Shown here piece by piece: positions 1 through 8,617 of a stretch of 64,000 nucleotides of DNA. The translations under genes and the position numbers were made by a program. The notes beneath the pieces were generated by a model, which saw only the letters and a program-made list of their open reading frames with translations, did not search any database and had not been told where the DNA came from. How positions within the stretch are numbered: position 1 is the stretch's first letter; each line of letters opens with the position of its first letter. Source of the DNA: Marivirga tractuosa DSM 4126. GTDB lineage: Bacteria; Bacteroidota; Bacteroidia; Cytophagales; Cyclobacteriaceae. The stretch lies in assembly GCF_000183425.1 (NCBI RefSeq), contig NC_014759.1:3999001-4063000 (forward strand), written 5' to 3'.

Positions 1-311
1 GTCCAGCTTGGCGCATAAATCAGCATAAAAGGTACAGGTATAGCCAATAGCCATCCAAAGAGTAGGAGAGTTCTTCTGCCAAATTTATTGGCTAATTTAC
101 CTGTATAATAATTAGCTACTGCCTTACTAATACCGAAAGCGGTGATAAATGCTAAAATGGCCGTTTTGGAAGCTACTCCGAATTCTACTTCAGCAAATTG
201 TGGGAATATACTTCTTTCCATCCCCACCATACCGCCAACAAAACCGTTGACGATCACCAATAATGCAAACTGTTTCCAGTTTTCTTTAAGTCCTAGCTTT
301 ACGCTGTCCAT
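1..311 (-). CDS. MFS transporter, N-terminal part (cut by window edge)
   Basis: Reading from an ATG at 309-311 on the minus strand gives about 103 residues before the window edge. A hydrophobic first segment (QFALLVIVNGFVGGMVGMER) is followed by a second helix and the loop YYTGKLANKFGRRTLLLFGW. This loop resembles the conserved MFS motif between helices 2 and 3 (G-x-L-a-D-r-x-G-R-r). Family knowledge: MFS proteins are inner-membrane secondary transporters; the substrate cannot be read here. It lies downstream of the flavodoxin-family gene on the same strand, 214 bases away. The plus-strand reading frame over this region is a shadow. Confidence 0.75.
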   Translation of the reverse strand, partial: MDSVKLGLKENWKQFALLVIVNGFVGGMVGMERSIFPQFAEVEFGVASKTAILAFITAFGISKAVANYYTGKLANKFGRRTLLLFGWLLAIPVPFMLIYAPSW

Positions 312-525
312 TGATATGTCATTTTTCAAGATGCAAATGTCGAAAATTTTCAGGAGTGCTATGTATCAATTGTTATATAGCGGAATATTTATGATCAAAA
401 GCTTTAGTGTATTCCTTCTGTTTTACGTTTTCTTTAATAGCATTGTCTGATTGTCTTCAACTACTTTTCATCGTGATGAACATGTAAAATATAAATAAGT
501 ATCTCTATATGGCTCATTTTTCGAT

Positions 526-1272
526 TTACCGATATTCTGGATTCGGGTTGTCCTTATGATTTGAATTATCCCATTCTGTTCTTTGGTTTCCGTGTGCTGG
601 AATACCATCATTGTCTTTAAGCATTTTTGCCATATGCATTAAATTCCAAGTCATGAAAGTGGTATTTCTATTGGTAAAATCATTCTCAGGGCCACCGCTT
701 CCTTCATCCATATAAGATGCACCAGGACCGGCTTCACCTATCCAGCCAGCATCTGCTTGAGGAGGAATCGTGTATCCTAAATGCTGTAAACTATACAAAA
801 CATTCATTCCTACATGCTTAATACCATCCTCATTTCCGGTAACCAGACAGCCACCCACTCTACCGTAGTAAGCATATTGTCCATGCTCATTAGTTTCTCC
901 TGAAAAGCCATATAATCTTTCTATAACCTGAGTAGCCACTGAGGACTTTTCTCCCAACCAAATTGGCGTTCCAATGACTAAAATGTTGGCATCCATTACT
1001 TTTTTTTGAATGGTCGGCCAGTCATCTTTATCCCAGCCATGCTCGGTCATATCAGGGTAAACCCCAAAAGCAATATTATGATCTACCGCCCTGATGATAT
1101 CCACATGTATGCCATTATCTTCCATGATTTGGGCCGACATGCTAATCAAACCTGAGGTATGCGATTTTTCTGGCGATTTCTTTAAAGTACAATTGATGAA
1201 AACAGCTGTGAGCTGACTGAAATCAGTCTTGTTCTCCTTATTGAGTTTTTCTTGGAAGCTATTTAGTTTCAT
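526..1272 (-). CDS. Flavodoxin-family NAD(P)H-dependent oxidoreductase
   Basis: 248 aa. The fold is suggested by an early beta strand followed by a flavin-phosphate loop (TAVFINCTLKKSPEKSHTSG, about residues 22-41) and by GTPIWLGEKSSVATQVIERL near residues 100-120. This is the pattern of the NADPH-dependent FMN reductase/flavodoxin-like family. Such enzymes bind FMN and reduce quinones, nitro compounds or other small acceptors in the cytosol; the substrate here is unknown. The C-terminal 60 residues are rich in Asn, Asp and Gly and extend past the core. It is transcribed alone, ahead of the MFS gene. Confidence 0.8.
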   Translation of the reverse strand: MKLNSFQEKLNKENKTDFSQLTAVFINCTLKKSPEKSHTSGLISMSAQIMEDNGIHVDIIRAVDHNIAFGVYPDMTEHGWDKDDWPTIQKKVMDANILVIGTPIWLGEKSSVATQVIERLYGFSGETNEHGQYAYYGRVGGCLVTGNEDGIKHVGMNVLYSLQHLGYTIPPQADAGWIGEAGPGASYMDEGSGGPENDFTNRNTTFMTWNLMHMAKMLKDNDGIPAHGNQRTEWDNSNHKDNPNPEYR

Positions 1273-1601
1273 AGGTTATGATTTTAACAGATTTTAATAA
1301 CAAGAAATTGAAGTTGGTATAGAGTGTAGCAACTGTTCATTGCATCAATATACTATCGACTTAATTTTTAAGTAAGAGTAGGTTTTATTTAGCTAACTTC
1401 TGATTGATAATTGAAGTATACGACCTATCCTTAAGACTGTTTTTTTAGAATTTATTTTTCAAAATAAAAATAGGTATTAGCATTTTTAAATTCGCTCAAG
1501 GTGTGGCCTTTTTATATTTAAAACTTTGTCATCAATAATGACACAATAATTTTTACAATCTGATGGTTTAATTTACATTCGTTTTGCTGTAAACTAAATT
1601 C
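1273..1601. other. Divergent intergenic region
   Basis: 329 bases between two divergently transcribed genes. It is AT-rich and holds no coding frame I can support. The only element I would point to is TACATTCG at 1572-1579, which fits the Bacteroidota -7 box and lies about 22 bases before the start at 1602. Confidence 0.35.
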
Positions 1602-2243
1602 ATGAAATCATTTATATTCATTGTCTTTTATTTATGTTCAGTAGGTTTTGTGTACTCCCAAAAGAATAGCGAGGAAAACAAAAGCTATAACCTAAGTGCC
1701 AAATTTGGAATAGGTATAACCAAATTTGCTGTAGTAGGATTTGAAACAGAAGATTACCCTGCAATGGCTACTCGCTTAGGATTTGCAATTTCAAAAACGG
1801 TTATTGGTAATAGGATTCTAGTTGAGTCTGGATTGAATTTCTATTATAGGGCAAAAAGTAAATCCCCACTTGTAGATGAAATATATTGGTATGGAAAAGG
1901 AGCACTATTCCCAACTTTAGATGACACAGCAACGCAAAGGCATTTTGCCTTTGAAGTTCCTATTATAATTAAGTATTTATTAACTGGAAACAAGTCTATA
2001 AATACTGGCATAATAGTTAGAAAATGGCAACCAAAAGACCAAGACCCAGTATCGTTACTGGCCTCTCAAACTGAATTGGGTTGTGTTTTAGGAATAAGCC
2101 AGCAAATAATAAAAGATTTAAGTATTGTTTGTGATATTTTTATTGGTTTTAAAGATTTTTACCCAGGCCTTGTTATTGGCTCTTCAGGAGGTATTATGGT
2201 AAAAAATAGATCTGCTCTTTTTTCAATAGCTTACTCCTTTTAA
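1602..2243 (+). CDS. Predicted outer-membrane beta-barrel protein, unknown function
   Basis: 213 aa. A signal peptide is visible (MKSFIFIVFYLCSVGFVYSQ, cleavage expected after the SQ). It is followed by alternating hydrophobic strands (LSAKFGIGITKFAVVGF, TRLGFAISKTVIG, RILVESGLNFYYRA, LGCVLGISQQI) and a final strand ending in Phe (ALFSIAYSF), as is usual for outer-membrane proteins. The length suits a small 8-10 strand barrel. I do not recognise a specific family. It is monocistronic, and a pair of 12-bp palindromes follows it. Confidence 0.6.
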   Translation: MKSFIFIVFYLCSVGFVYSQKNSEENKSYNLSAKFGIGITKFAVVGFETEDYPAMATRLGFAISKTVIGNRILVESGLNFYYRAKSKSPLVDEIYWYGKGALFPTLDDTATQRHFAFEVPIIIKYLLTGNKSINTGIIVRKWQPKDQDPVSLLASQTELGCVLGISQQIIKDLSIVCDIFIGFKDFYPGLVIGSSGGIMVKNRSALFSIAYSF

Positions 2244-2291
2244 CAGCTTGTCTAATTTCAATTAGAATGAACTTAATGCAGGTTAAGTCTT

Positions 2292-2324
2292 GATTCTAGA
2301 ATCTAACATCTTGAATCTAGATTC
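2292..2324. terminator. Paired 12-bp palindromes between convergent genes
   Basis: GATTCTAGAATC (2292-2303) and GAATCTAGATTC (2313-2324) are each perfect palindromes and can also pair with each other partly. They sit exactly between the convergent genes ending at 2243 and 2324. A bidirectional terminator is the simplest reading, but there is no clear T-run. Confidence 0.35.
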
Positions 2325-2644
2325 TACTCCTCAAACTGAAAATTAGTATAAGCATTCTGTAATTCCCTTAGCGCATGATGTTCGCCATTTTTTTGAGCAA
2401 GGGCTATTCCTTTTTGGTAAATTTCATCTGCTATATCTCTTTCGAAAAATTCAGCATACAGTGCGGCTGCGTGATAGTAGGTTCCAATGTAGTTTTCATG
2501 CTTTTCCAGCAGTTCATCGAAAAGTTCTTTTGCTTTTTGGGGTGTCTCTTCTTTATATTCTGTAGCCAAAGCATAGAGTATAAAGGGATCATCGGGAGAT
2601 TCTTCTCGAAATTTTTGAAGTTGTGCTATTCTATCTTCATTCAT
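2324..2644 (-). CDS. Small TPR-repeat protein
   Basis: 106 aa with no signal peptide. Helical TPR-like motifs are visible: DPFILYALATEYKEETPQKAKELFDELLEKH, then YIGTYYHAAALYAEFFERDIADEIYQKGIALAQ, then a capping helix. The Ala/Tyr/Leu spacing matches about two and a half 34-residue repeats. TPR proteins are protein-protein adaptors; the partner is unknown. It is transcribed divergently from the electron-transfer flavoprotein genes. The antisense frame over the same bases is not credible. Confidence 0.7.
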   Translation of the reverse strand: MNEDRIAQLQKFREESPDDPFILYALATEYKEETPQKAKELFDELLEKHENYIGTYYHAAALYAEFFERDIADEIYQKGIALAQKNGEHHALRELQNAYTNFQFEE

Positions 2645-2675
2645 TAGTCGGATTCAATTTTTATTTTTTTCAATT

Positions 2676-2692
2676 ATACTTAACTTCGGGCT
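2676..2692 (+). promoter_or_regulatory. Candidate -7 box for etfB
   Basis: TAACTTCG within this stretch matches the TAnnTTYG -7 element used by the primary sigma factor of Bacteroidota. It lies about 90 bases upstream of the etfB start, in the divergent region. No convincing -33 TTG is seen, so this is a weak call. Confidence 0.3.
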
Positions 2693-2777
2693 TTAATATC
2701 AGTTATACTTTATAAATCTTCAAATTGTCTTCAACAAAAAGTGTTTTAGGCAATGAACCATAAACTCAAAATATTTT

Positions 2778-3515
2778 ATGAAAATATTAGTTTGCATAAC
2801 GCATGTGCCGGATACAACGGCAAAGATTTCCTTTACGGACGACAATACAAAATTTAATTCAGACGGAGTGCAATATATCATCGGCCCTTATGATGATTAC
2901 GCACTGGCAAGAGCGGTTGAATTGAAAGAAGCTTCGGGCGGGACGGTTACAGTATTAAATGTTGGAGGTGCCGAAACAGAACCAACTATCAGAAAAGCAT
3001 TGGCAATTGGAGCTGATGATGCTATCAGAATTGATGCTGAGCCAACAGATTCATTTTTTGTAGCGGAGCAAATTGCTAACCATGCTAAAGATGCTGGATA
3101 TGATTTAATCATGATGGGTAGAGAATCTATTGATTTCAATGGTGGTATGGTGCACGGAATGGTAGGTGAATTATTAGGCTTACCGGCTATTTCTCCAGTT
3201 ATGAAATTGGATATCGAAGGACAAACAGCTAAGTTGGCTCGTGAGATTGAAGGTGGTAAAGAATATTTAGAATTGGAATTACCTTTCATCGCAGGATGCC
3301 AGGAGCCGATTGCTGAATGGAAAATTCCAAATATGAGAGGAATTATGTCAGCAAGAAGCAAGAAGTTGGATGTAGTAGCACCTTCAGAGGCTTCGGAGGC
3401 AGTAAAACTGCAGAAATATGAAATGCCGCCAGAAAAAGGTGATGTAAAAATGATTGATGCCGACAATGTAGAAGAGTTGGTGAAATTGTTGAAAAACGAG
3501 GCGAAAGTTATTTGA
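2778..3515 (+). CDS. etfB: Electron transfer flavoprotein subunit beta
   Basis: 245 aa, the normal length for EtfB. The N-terminus MKILVCITHVPDTTAKISF and the segment NAVELKEA-like (ALARAVELKEASGGTVTVLNVG) are typical, as is the AMP-binding region around GRESIDFNGGMVHGMVGELLGLP. EtfB pairs with EtfA to carry electrons from acyl-CoA dehydrogenases to the membrane quinone pool. The partner gene follows 48 bases downstream, which makes an operon. The long antisense frame here is a shadow of this gene. Confidence 0.95.
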   Translation: MKILVCITHVPDTTAKISFTDDNTKFNSDGVQYIIGPYDDYALARAVELKEASGGTVTVLNVGGAETEPTIRKALAIGADDAIRIDAEPTDSFFVAEQIANHAKDAGYDLIMMGRESIDFNGGMVHGMVGELLGLPAISPVMKLDIEGQTAKLAREIEGGKEYLELELPFIAGCQEPIAEWKIPNMRGIMSARSKKLDVVAPSEASEAVKLQKYEMPPEKGDVKMIDADNVEELVKLLKNEAKVI

Positions 3516-3563
3516 TAACTGAAAAGTCGATTAATCATTGTTGAACGAAATTATTAGAAAGAA

Positions 3564-4520
3564 ATGTCAATATTAGTATTTATAGAACACGCAGAAGGCG
3601 AAATCAAAAAATCATCTCTTGAGGCAGTATCTTATGCTGCGGCAATGGGAGAGGATGTTACAGCAATTGCTATTGGTCCAGTAGATGAATCAATTTTGAA
3701 GGCAGCTGGAAAAGCAGGTGCTTCAAAAGTTTTGCATGCTGCGGATGAAAAATTAGAGAAAGGTTTAATTCAGCCTTATGCAAAAGTAATTGCTCAAGCA
3801 ATGGAAAAGGAAGGTGCAAAAACTTTAGTGCTTGCTAAATCTTCATTAGGTGATCCTGTAGCAGCGCGAATTGCAGCTAAATTAAAAGCAGGATTTGTAT
3901 CCAATGTTGCAGATTTACCAGATACCTCAAGTGGGTTTTCAGTAAAAAGAAGTATTTATACTGGTAAAGCTTTTGCTAATGTGGAAATGACCACTGAAAC
4001 AAAAATTATCGGGATCAAGAAAAATGCTGTTGAATTAAAAGAAGATGGTGGTGATGCTTCAGTAGAAGCCTTTGAGCCAACATTGGAAGATGCTGATTTT
4101 GCAGTTAAAATTACTTCACAAGATAAGCAAACTGGTGAAATTTTATTACCGGAAGCAGAAATTGTAGTCTCTGGTGGAAGAGGAATGAAAGGACCTGAAA
4201 ACTGGGGAATGATTGAAGACTTAGCTAAAACTTTAGGTGCGGCTACAGGATGTTCAAAGCCTGTTTCTGATATTGGATGGAGACCTCACCATGAGCACGT
4301 AGGACAGACAGGAGTTAAAGTTTCTCCTCAGTTGTATGTAGCAATTGGTATATCTGGTGCTATCCAACATTTAGCAGGTGTGAATTCTTCCAAATATATA
4401 TTAGTGATTAACAAAGATGAAGAAGCACCGTTCTTCTCAGCAGCGGATTACGGTATTGTAGGAGATGCTTTTGAAGTAGTTCCAAAATTAACTGAAGCAC
4501 TAAAAGCAGCACAAAATTAA
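3564..4520 (+). CDS. etfA: Electron transfer flavoprotein subunit alpha
   Basis: 318 aa. The N-terminal domain starts MSILVFIEHAEGEIKKSSLEAVSYAA. The C-terminal FAD-binding domain contains VSGGRGMKGPENWGMIEDLAKTLGAATGCSKPV, then GQTGVKVSPQLYVAIGISGAIQHLAGV and KYILVINKDEEAPFF, the standard EtfA signature. It binds FAD and forms the soluble heterodimer with EtfB. It lies between etfB (48 bases upstream) and the nuclease gene (9 bases downstream), so the three genes are probably cotranscribed. Confidence 0.96.
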   Translation: MSILVFIEHAEGEIKKSSLEAVSYAAAMGEDVTAIAIGPVDESILKAAGKAGASKVLHAADEKLEKGLIQPYAKVIAQAMEKEGAKTLVLAKSSLGDPVAARIAAKLKAGFVSNVADLPDTSSGFSVKRSIYTGKAFANVEMTTETKIIGIKKNAVELKEDGGDASVEAFEPTLEDADFAVKITSQDKQTGEILLPEAEIVVSGGRGMKGPENWGMIEDLAKTLGAATGCSKPVSDIGWRPHHEHVGQTGVKVSPQLYVAIGISGAIQHLAGVNSSKYILVINKDEEAPFFSAADYGIVGDAFEVVPKLTEALKAAQN

Positions 4521-4529
4521 AATTCACTT

Positions 4530-5153
4530 GTGGATAAAATCAAATTAGAAATATTAGGTTTATCGTCTAGTCAGTCGCAATCAGGTTCTTTCGCCTTAGT
4601 TTTGGGTGAAACACCGGGTAGCAGAAGATTGCCGATCATCATTGGTATGTTTGAAGCGCAAGCTATTGCTATTGAAATTGAAAAGATTGTGCCCAACAGA
4701 CCCATGACACATGATTTATTCAAATCTTTTGCGCACAGTTTTAATTATTCAGTAAAAGAAATTGTGATATCAGATTTGAAAGAAGGCGTGTTTTTTGCCA
4801 AAATTGTTTGTGATAATGGAATGGAAACTGTTGAAATAGACAGCAGACCTTCTGATGCCATTGCAATAGGAATTCGTTTTGACGCTCCTATTTACACATA
4901 TGAAAAAATCATGTCCGAGGCAGGTATAGTTCTATCTGACGAGAAGGAAGACGAAGATATTTCTGAGTTGAAAAAGCCAGTTGAAAAATCATCTTCTCCA
5001 GGATCTTCATCAACTCCAACTTCAAAATCCGATTTCGACAAATTGAAAAATATGCCGATGGATAAATTGAATGAGTTGTTGGATAAAATGATTCAAAGTG
5101 AGGACTATGAAAAAGCGGCTAAAATCCGAGATGAAATTAATAGAAGGAATTGA
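4530..5153 (+). CDS. Bifunctional nuclease family (DUF151) protein with C-terminal UVR-like motif
   Basis: 207 aa, starting at a GTG 9 bases after etfA. Residues 1-130 are the bifunctional nuclease (DUF151) domain: KIKLEILGLSSSQSQSGSFA, LPIIIGMFEAQAIAIEIE, RPMTHDLF and DSRPSDAIAIGIRFDAPIY are its hallmark segments. A Ser/Pro-rich linker follows. The last 45 residues (LNELLDKMIQSEDYEKAAKIRDEINRRN) form a UVR-type helical hairpin as in UvrB/UvrC. The domain is linked to RNase/DNase activity in plants and to a heat-stable fold in Thermotoga. Its bacterial role is unsettled. Confidence 0.85.
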   Translation: MDKIKLEILGLSSSQSQSGSFALVLGETPGSRRLPIIIGMFEAQAIAIEIEKIVPNRPMTHDLFKSFAHSFNYSVKEIVISDLKEGVFFAKIVCDNGMETVEIDSRPSDAIAIGIRFDAPIYTYEKIMSEAGIVLSDEKEDEDISELKKPVEKSSSPGSSSTPTSKSDFDKLKNMPMDKLNELLDKMIQSEDYEKAAKIRDEINRRN

Positions 5154-5178
5154 AAAAAATATTCTTTAATTGTATTAC

Positions 5179-5214
5179 AAATAGCTTTGCCCTTAATGGT
5201 GAAGCTATTTTGTT
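5179..5214 (+). terminator. Rho-independent terminator after the etf operon
   Basis: A perfect 9-bp stem, AAATAGCTT (5179-5187) with AAGCTATTT (5202-5210), is followed by TTGTTT. It lies 25 bases after the nuclease stop codon, where the etfBA operon should end. Confidence 0.65.
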
Positions 5215-5266
5215 TATTAAAACGAAATTTCAATAGGGCAAGATTCCTGACAAGTCAGTAATCTAT

Positions 5267-5407
5267 TCATTTTAATCTTTGATTAAAATATAAAGATGGC
5301 TTATCCTTCCCAAGTTCAAGTTTAACACCTACCGCCAAACTCTTCCACATCAAATAATCTCTAAAAAAGTATATTCCAAGCTTAAAATACTTATCAATTT
5401 CATACTC
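5267..5407 (-). pseudogene. Remnant of an outer-membrane protein C-terminus
   Basis: The minus strand reads 46 codons and a stop without interruption but also without a start. It contains YFKLGIYFFRDYLMWKS and LAVGVKLELGKDKPSLYFNQ. Alternating aromatic/hydrophobic residues, Gly-rich turns and a closing barrel-like strand look like the tail of a beta-barrel protein. A stop lies immediately upstream in frame, so the rest of the gene is gone. This is inferred from composition only; a chance frame cannot be excluded. Confidence 0.4.
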
Positions 5408-5510
5408 TTATCATCAAATTATACTAAATTTACAATCACTTAATACGAAGCTATTTTTTGCTCATTTGAGTTGTCAATACTTGGTAAAAATATCATCCTA
5501 AGTAGTAATA

Positions 5511-6926
5511 ATGAATTTCTCTGCACTTCTAGCACAGCACCCTGTTTTTGAGTTAGTTAAAAAAAGTGCCCATTCCCTGGGTATTGAAGCCTATGTAGTA
5601 GGTGGGTATGTGCGTGATTTAATCCTAAAACGACCTTCTAAAGATATTGATTTCGTTTGCGTGGGAAGCGGAATTGATTTAGCGAAAGAAGTAGCTGCAA
5701 ACATCGGGTCTAAAAAGAAATTTCAAGTTTTTAAGAATTTTGGTACTGCCAGTATTCACCATGGCGATTGGGAACTGGAGTTTGTAGGCGCAAGAAAAGA
5801 ATCTTATCAGCGTGACAGTCGCAAGCCAATAGTGGAAGAAGGAACCCTTGAAGACGACCAAAACAGAAGGGATTTCACGATCAATGCTTTAGCTATCAGT
5901 TTAAATGAAGAAAATTACGGAGCCTTAATTGATCCTTTTGGTGGAGTGAAGGACTTAAAGAAAAAAATAATTAAAACTCCTTTGGAGCCTGATGTTACTT
6001 TTTCCGATGATCCTTTGAGAATGATACGAGCAATTCGTTTTGCATCTCAATTGAATTTTGACATAGCACCCAATACATTTGATAGCATCATTAAAAATGC
6101 AGAGCGATTAAAGATAATTTCTGCTGAACGTATCACTGATGAATTGAATAAGATCATCTTGACTGAAAAACCTTCATATGGTTTTAAGTTGCTTTATCAT
6201 GCTCAATTACTGGATAAATTCTTCCCGGAGATTGTGGAATTACAAGGAGTGGATGAAAAGAATGGCTTTAAGCACAAAGATAATTTTTATCATACCTTGC
6301 AAGTATTGGATAATACTGCTGAATATGGGGGCGATTTGTGGTTAAGATGGGCAGCTATTTTACATGATATTGCTAAGCCGGCTACGAAAAGATTTAATCC
6401 GAAACAAGGCTGGACATTTCACGGCCATGAAGATAAAGGAGCACGTATGGTTCCAAAGATTTTCAAGAGAATGAAGCTGCCATTAAATGAAAAGATGAAG
6501 TACGTGCAGAAGTTAGTTTTGCTTCATTTGAGACCAATTCCTTTAGTGAGAGACAATATTACCGATAATGCAGTACGAAGGCTTCTTTTTGAGGCAGGCG
6601 ATGATATCGAAGACCTAATGACTTTGTGCCGAGCGGATGTCACCTCTAAAAACATGAATAAGGTGAAGCAGTTTCGAGCTAATTTTGATAAAGTAGAGCA
6701 GAAAATGAAAGAGGTGGAGGAAAATGACCAAGTTAGAAATTTTCAACCACCTGTAAGTGGGGAAGATATCATGAAAGCATTTGATTTATCACCTTGTAAA
6801 GAAATTGGTATTATTAAAAGTGAAATAAAAGAAGCGATTTTGGATGGCGAAATTCAGAATAATAGAGAAGAAGCTTATGAGTATATGCTCGAAGTTGGTC
6901 GAAAACTTAAGCTAAAAGCTCAATAA
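5511..6926 (+). CDS. CCA tRNA nucleotidyltransferase / poly(A) polymerase family, with HD domain
   Basis: 471 aa. The class II nucleotidyltransferase head shows [22 protein letters not shown] (G-G-x-V-R-D and the D-x-D metal site), then [10 protein letters not shown] and DPFGGVKDL, then the [14 protein letters not shown] segment. The second half holds an HD-type phosphohydrolase domain ([13 protein letters not shown], then HGHEDKGA). Enzymes with this layout add or repair the tRNA 3' CCA end, and the HD part can act as a phosphatase. It stands alone after a 357-base gap that contains a terminator and a gene remnant. Confidence 0.92.
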   Translation: MNFSALLAQHPVFELVKKSAHSLGIEAYVVGGYVRDLILKRPSKDIDFVCVGSGIDLAKEVAANIGSKKKFQVFKNFGTASIHHGDWELEFVGARKESYQRDSRKPIVEEGTLEDDQNRRDFTINALAISLNEENYGALIDPFGGVKDLKKKIIKTPLEPDVTFSDDPLRMIRAIRFASQLNFDIAPNTFDSIIKNAERLKIISAERITDELNKIILTEKPSYGFKLLYHAQLLDKFFPEIVELQGVDEKNGFKHKDNFYHTLQVLDNTAEYGGDLWLRWAAILHDIAKPATKRFNPKQGWTFHGHEDKGARMVPKIFKRMKLPLNEKMKYVQKLVLLHLRPIPLVRDNITDNAVRRLLFEAGDDIEDLMTLCRADVTSKNMNKVKQFRANFDKVEQKMKEVEENDQVRNFQPPVSGEDIMKAFDLSPCKEIGIIKSEIKEAILDGEIQNNREEAYEYMLEVGRKLKLKAQ

Positions 6927-6945
6927 ATATTTTATAAACCAATAA

Positions 6946-6961
6946 TTGGCACAGTATTAGT
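6946..6961 (+). promoter_or_regulatory. Possible sigma-54 type promoter before the TPR gene
   Basis: TTGGCACAGTATTAGT has the -24 TGGCAC block and a G at the correct -12 spacing (11 bases after the second G). The -12 element is TTAGT rather than TTGC. It is 24 bases upstream of the start at 6984. No upstream palindrome like those near 29.1, 45.0 and 47.9 kb is present, so it is a weak candidate. Confidence 0.3.
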
Positions 6962-6983
6962 AAACTATTTAAAATAATTAAAA

Positions 6984-7691
6984 ATGAATATGCGAAATTC
7001 TACTCAAAAAGTATTCTTATCTGGCTTTGCCATACTACTGGCATTTAGTTTCAACATACAAGCACAAGATAAAACTCCAAACGAGGCTGAAATCCAAAGA
7101 GCTAAGCAAAAATACAATAGATCTATTAAGTATAATGATTTTGCTGTTGCAAAAGATGCTATATATGATTTGATTGTTTTGGAGCCCAATAACAGTTCTT
7201 ATTTGGATTCTTTAGCATATATGTATTTTGAATTTAACCAATATGCTTCAGCTGCATTGGTTAGTAGAGATGCTTTAAGCAGAAATCCTAATAATCAAAT
7301 GATTTTACAAATTAGTGCTAAGAGCTTAGATCAGCTTGGCGCCCTTGATCAGGCTCTCAAGATGTATCAAAAGCTTTATAATATTTCTGATGATGGATTT
7401 GTATTGTTTGAGGTTATTCAAAAGCAATATGATCTGAAAAAGTATGATGATGCCATGATAAATTCAGAATTACTGCTTGGCAAAAGAATAGTAGATGGCA
7501 GTAAAGTTTATGCGAAAGATGAAGCAGGAAATGAAATTGAGGTTCCTTTTAAAGCAGTCATTAACAATTTACAAGGTATGATTGCAAGAGCACAAGGAAA
7601 TGAGGAATCTGCAAAAAAATACTTTAATAGTGCATTATCATTAGCGCCAAATTACGCTTTACCCAAAGAAAATTTGAATCCTAAAGACTAA
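6984..7691 (+). CDS. Exported TPR-repeat protein
   Basis: 235 aa. An N-terminal signal sequence (MRNSTQKVFLSGFAILLAFSFNIQAQ) points to the periplasm. The mature part contains consecutive TPR units: NDFAVAKDAIYDLIVLEPNNSSYLDSLAYMYFEFNQYASAALVSRDALSRNPNNQMILQISAKSLDQLG, and a C-terminal unit AQGNEESAKKYFNSALSLAPNYA. The initiator could be Met1 or Met3. It is followed 53 bases later by the solute-binding protein, so the two may be cotranscribed. The partner is unknown. Confidence 0.8.
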   Translation: MNMRNSTQKVFLSGFAILLAFSFNIQAQDKTPNEAEIQRAKQKYNRSIKYNDFAVAKDAIYDLIVLEPNNSSYLDSLAYMYFEFNQYASAALVSRDALSRNPNNQMILQISAKSLDQLGALDQALKMYQKLYNISDDGFVLFEVIQKQYDLKKYDDAMINSELLLGKRIVDGSKVYAKDEAGNEIEVPFKAVINNLQGMIARAQGNEESAKKYFNSALSLAPNYALPKENLNPKD

Positions 7692-7744
7692 TGTTTTTAT
7701 TTACTAATTGATTTAAGTGGAATAGACACCCTAAACTGAAAATT

Positions 7745-8608
7745 ATGAAACAATTCAAAATTGTATTGACGGCTACTTTATTTTTTATAAGTAGTGTTGT
7801 ATTATCTCAAAATTTAACTGGAGATAACTATGCAACTGCAAAAGCAGCTGGAAAAGGAACGGTTACTTTCACTTATGTGGAGACACCAGGATTTGTGTAT
7901 AAAGATCAAAGTGGAAAATTAACCGGAGTTTGCGTTGATATCATGAATGATTTCTTGCAATATGTAAGGCAAAATCACGGGATTAGTCTGAATGCTAGAT
8001 TCTTAGGAAATGGAAGCAGTTTTAGCGCCATGTACAATGGAGTTAAAAATGGTAAAAACGGAGTTTTCGGTTTAGGAAACATCACTGTGACGGAAGCCAG
8101 AAAAAGTGAAATTTTGTTTAGCCCTTCATTTATTACCAATTTTGCAATTTTGGTAACACATAGTAGCGTGCCTACTTTGGAATCTATGAGTGAGATACCA
8201 CAAAAATTTAGTGGCTTCACAGCTTATACTGCTAAAGGTACTTTAAATGAAAAACGAATAAATAAACTTAAATCCGACTATTATCCCGGTCTTGAAATCA
8301 GTTATGTTAGTTCAAGTCCTGATGTTTTGGATAAAATTTTAACTGATAAGAAGTCATTATCTTATTTAGATTTAGCTTTCTATTTGTCAGCTGTTAAAGA
8401 AAGAAAACCATTGCAAAGGCACAAAGTAGGAGACGAAGGCTCTGAAGAATTTGCTTTTGTGATGCCTAAATCAAGCGACTGGCAGCCGATAATAGAGGAG
8501 TTTTTCAACGCAAATGGTGGTTATAAAAACACTACAGAGTATAAAAAAATCCTAGTGGATCACTTAGGCTTATCAGCAGTTAAATTATTGGATTCAGCTT
8601 CTGAATAA
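7745..8608 (+). CDS. Orphan periplasmic solute-binding protein, SBP family 3-like
   Basis: 287 aa with a clear signal peptide (MKQFKIVLTATLFFISSVVLSQ). The mature protein follows the type-3 extracellular solute-binding layout: VDIMNDFLQYV near the start, GNITVTEARKSEILFSPSFITN, GFTAYTAKGTLNE and a late PKSSDWQPIIEEFF. Such proteins usually deliver amino acids to an ABC importer or sense ligands for a receptor. No importer permease or ATPase is nearby. The next gene, 9 bases away, is a small membrane protein, so its role may be sensing or an unconventional partnership. Confidence 0.72.
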   Translation: MKQFKIVLTATLFFISSVVLSQNLTGDNYATAKAAGKGTVTFTYVETPGFVYKDQSGKLTGVCVDIMNDFLQYVRQNHGISLNARFLGNGSSFSAMYNGVKNGKNGVFGLGNITVTEARKSEILFSPSFITNFAILVTHSSVPTLESMSEIPQKFSGFTAYTAKGTLNEKRINKLKSDYYPGLEISYVSSSPDVLDKILTDKKSLSYLDLAFYLSAVKERKPLQRHKVGDEGSEEFAFVMPKSSDWQPIIEEFFNANGGYKNTTEYKKILVDHLGLSAVKLLDSASE

Positions 8609-8617
8609 TAAGCTTTT

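Noticed and set aside
142..450. Plus-strand open frame at the window start
   Set aside because: It is antisense to the MFS transporter, whose minus-strand translation has clear membrane helices and a family motif.
2375..2647. Plus-strand open frame over the small TPR gene
   Set aside because: It is a Phe/Cys-rich shadow of the TPR protein on the other strand, which has regular repeats.
2897..3538. 213-codon minus-strand frame over etfB
   Set aside because: It is antisense to an unmistakable etfB and is Ser/Ile/Asn-rich with no domain.
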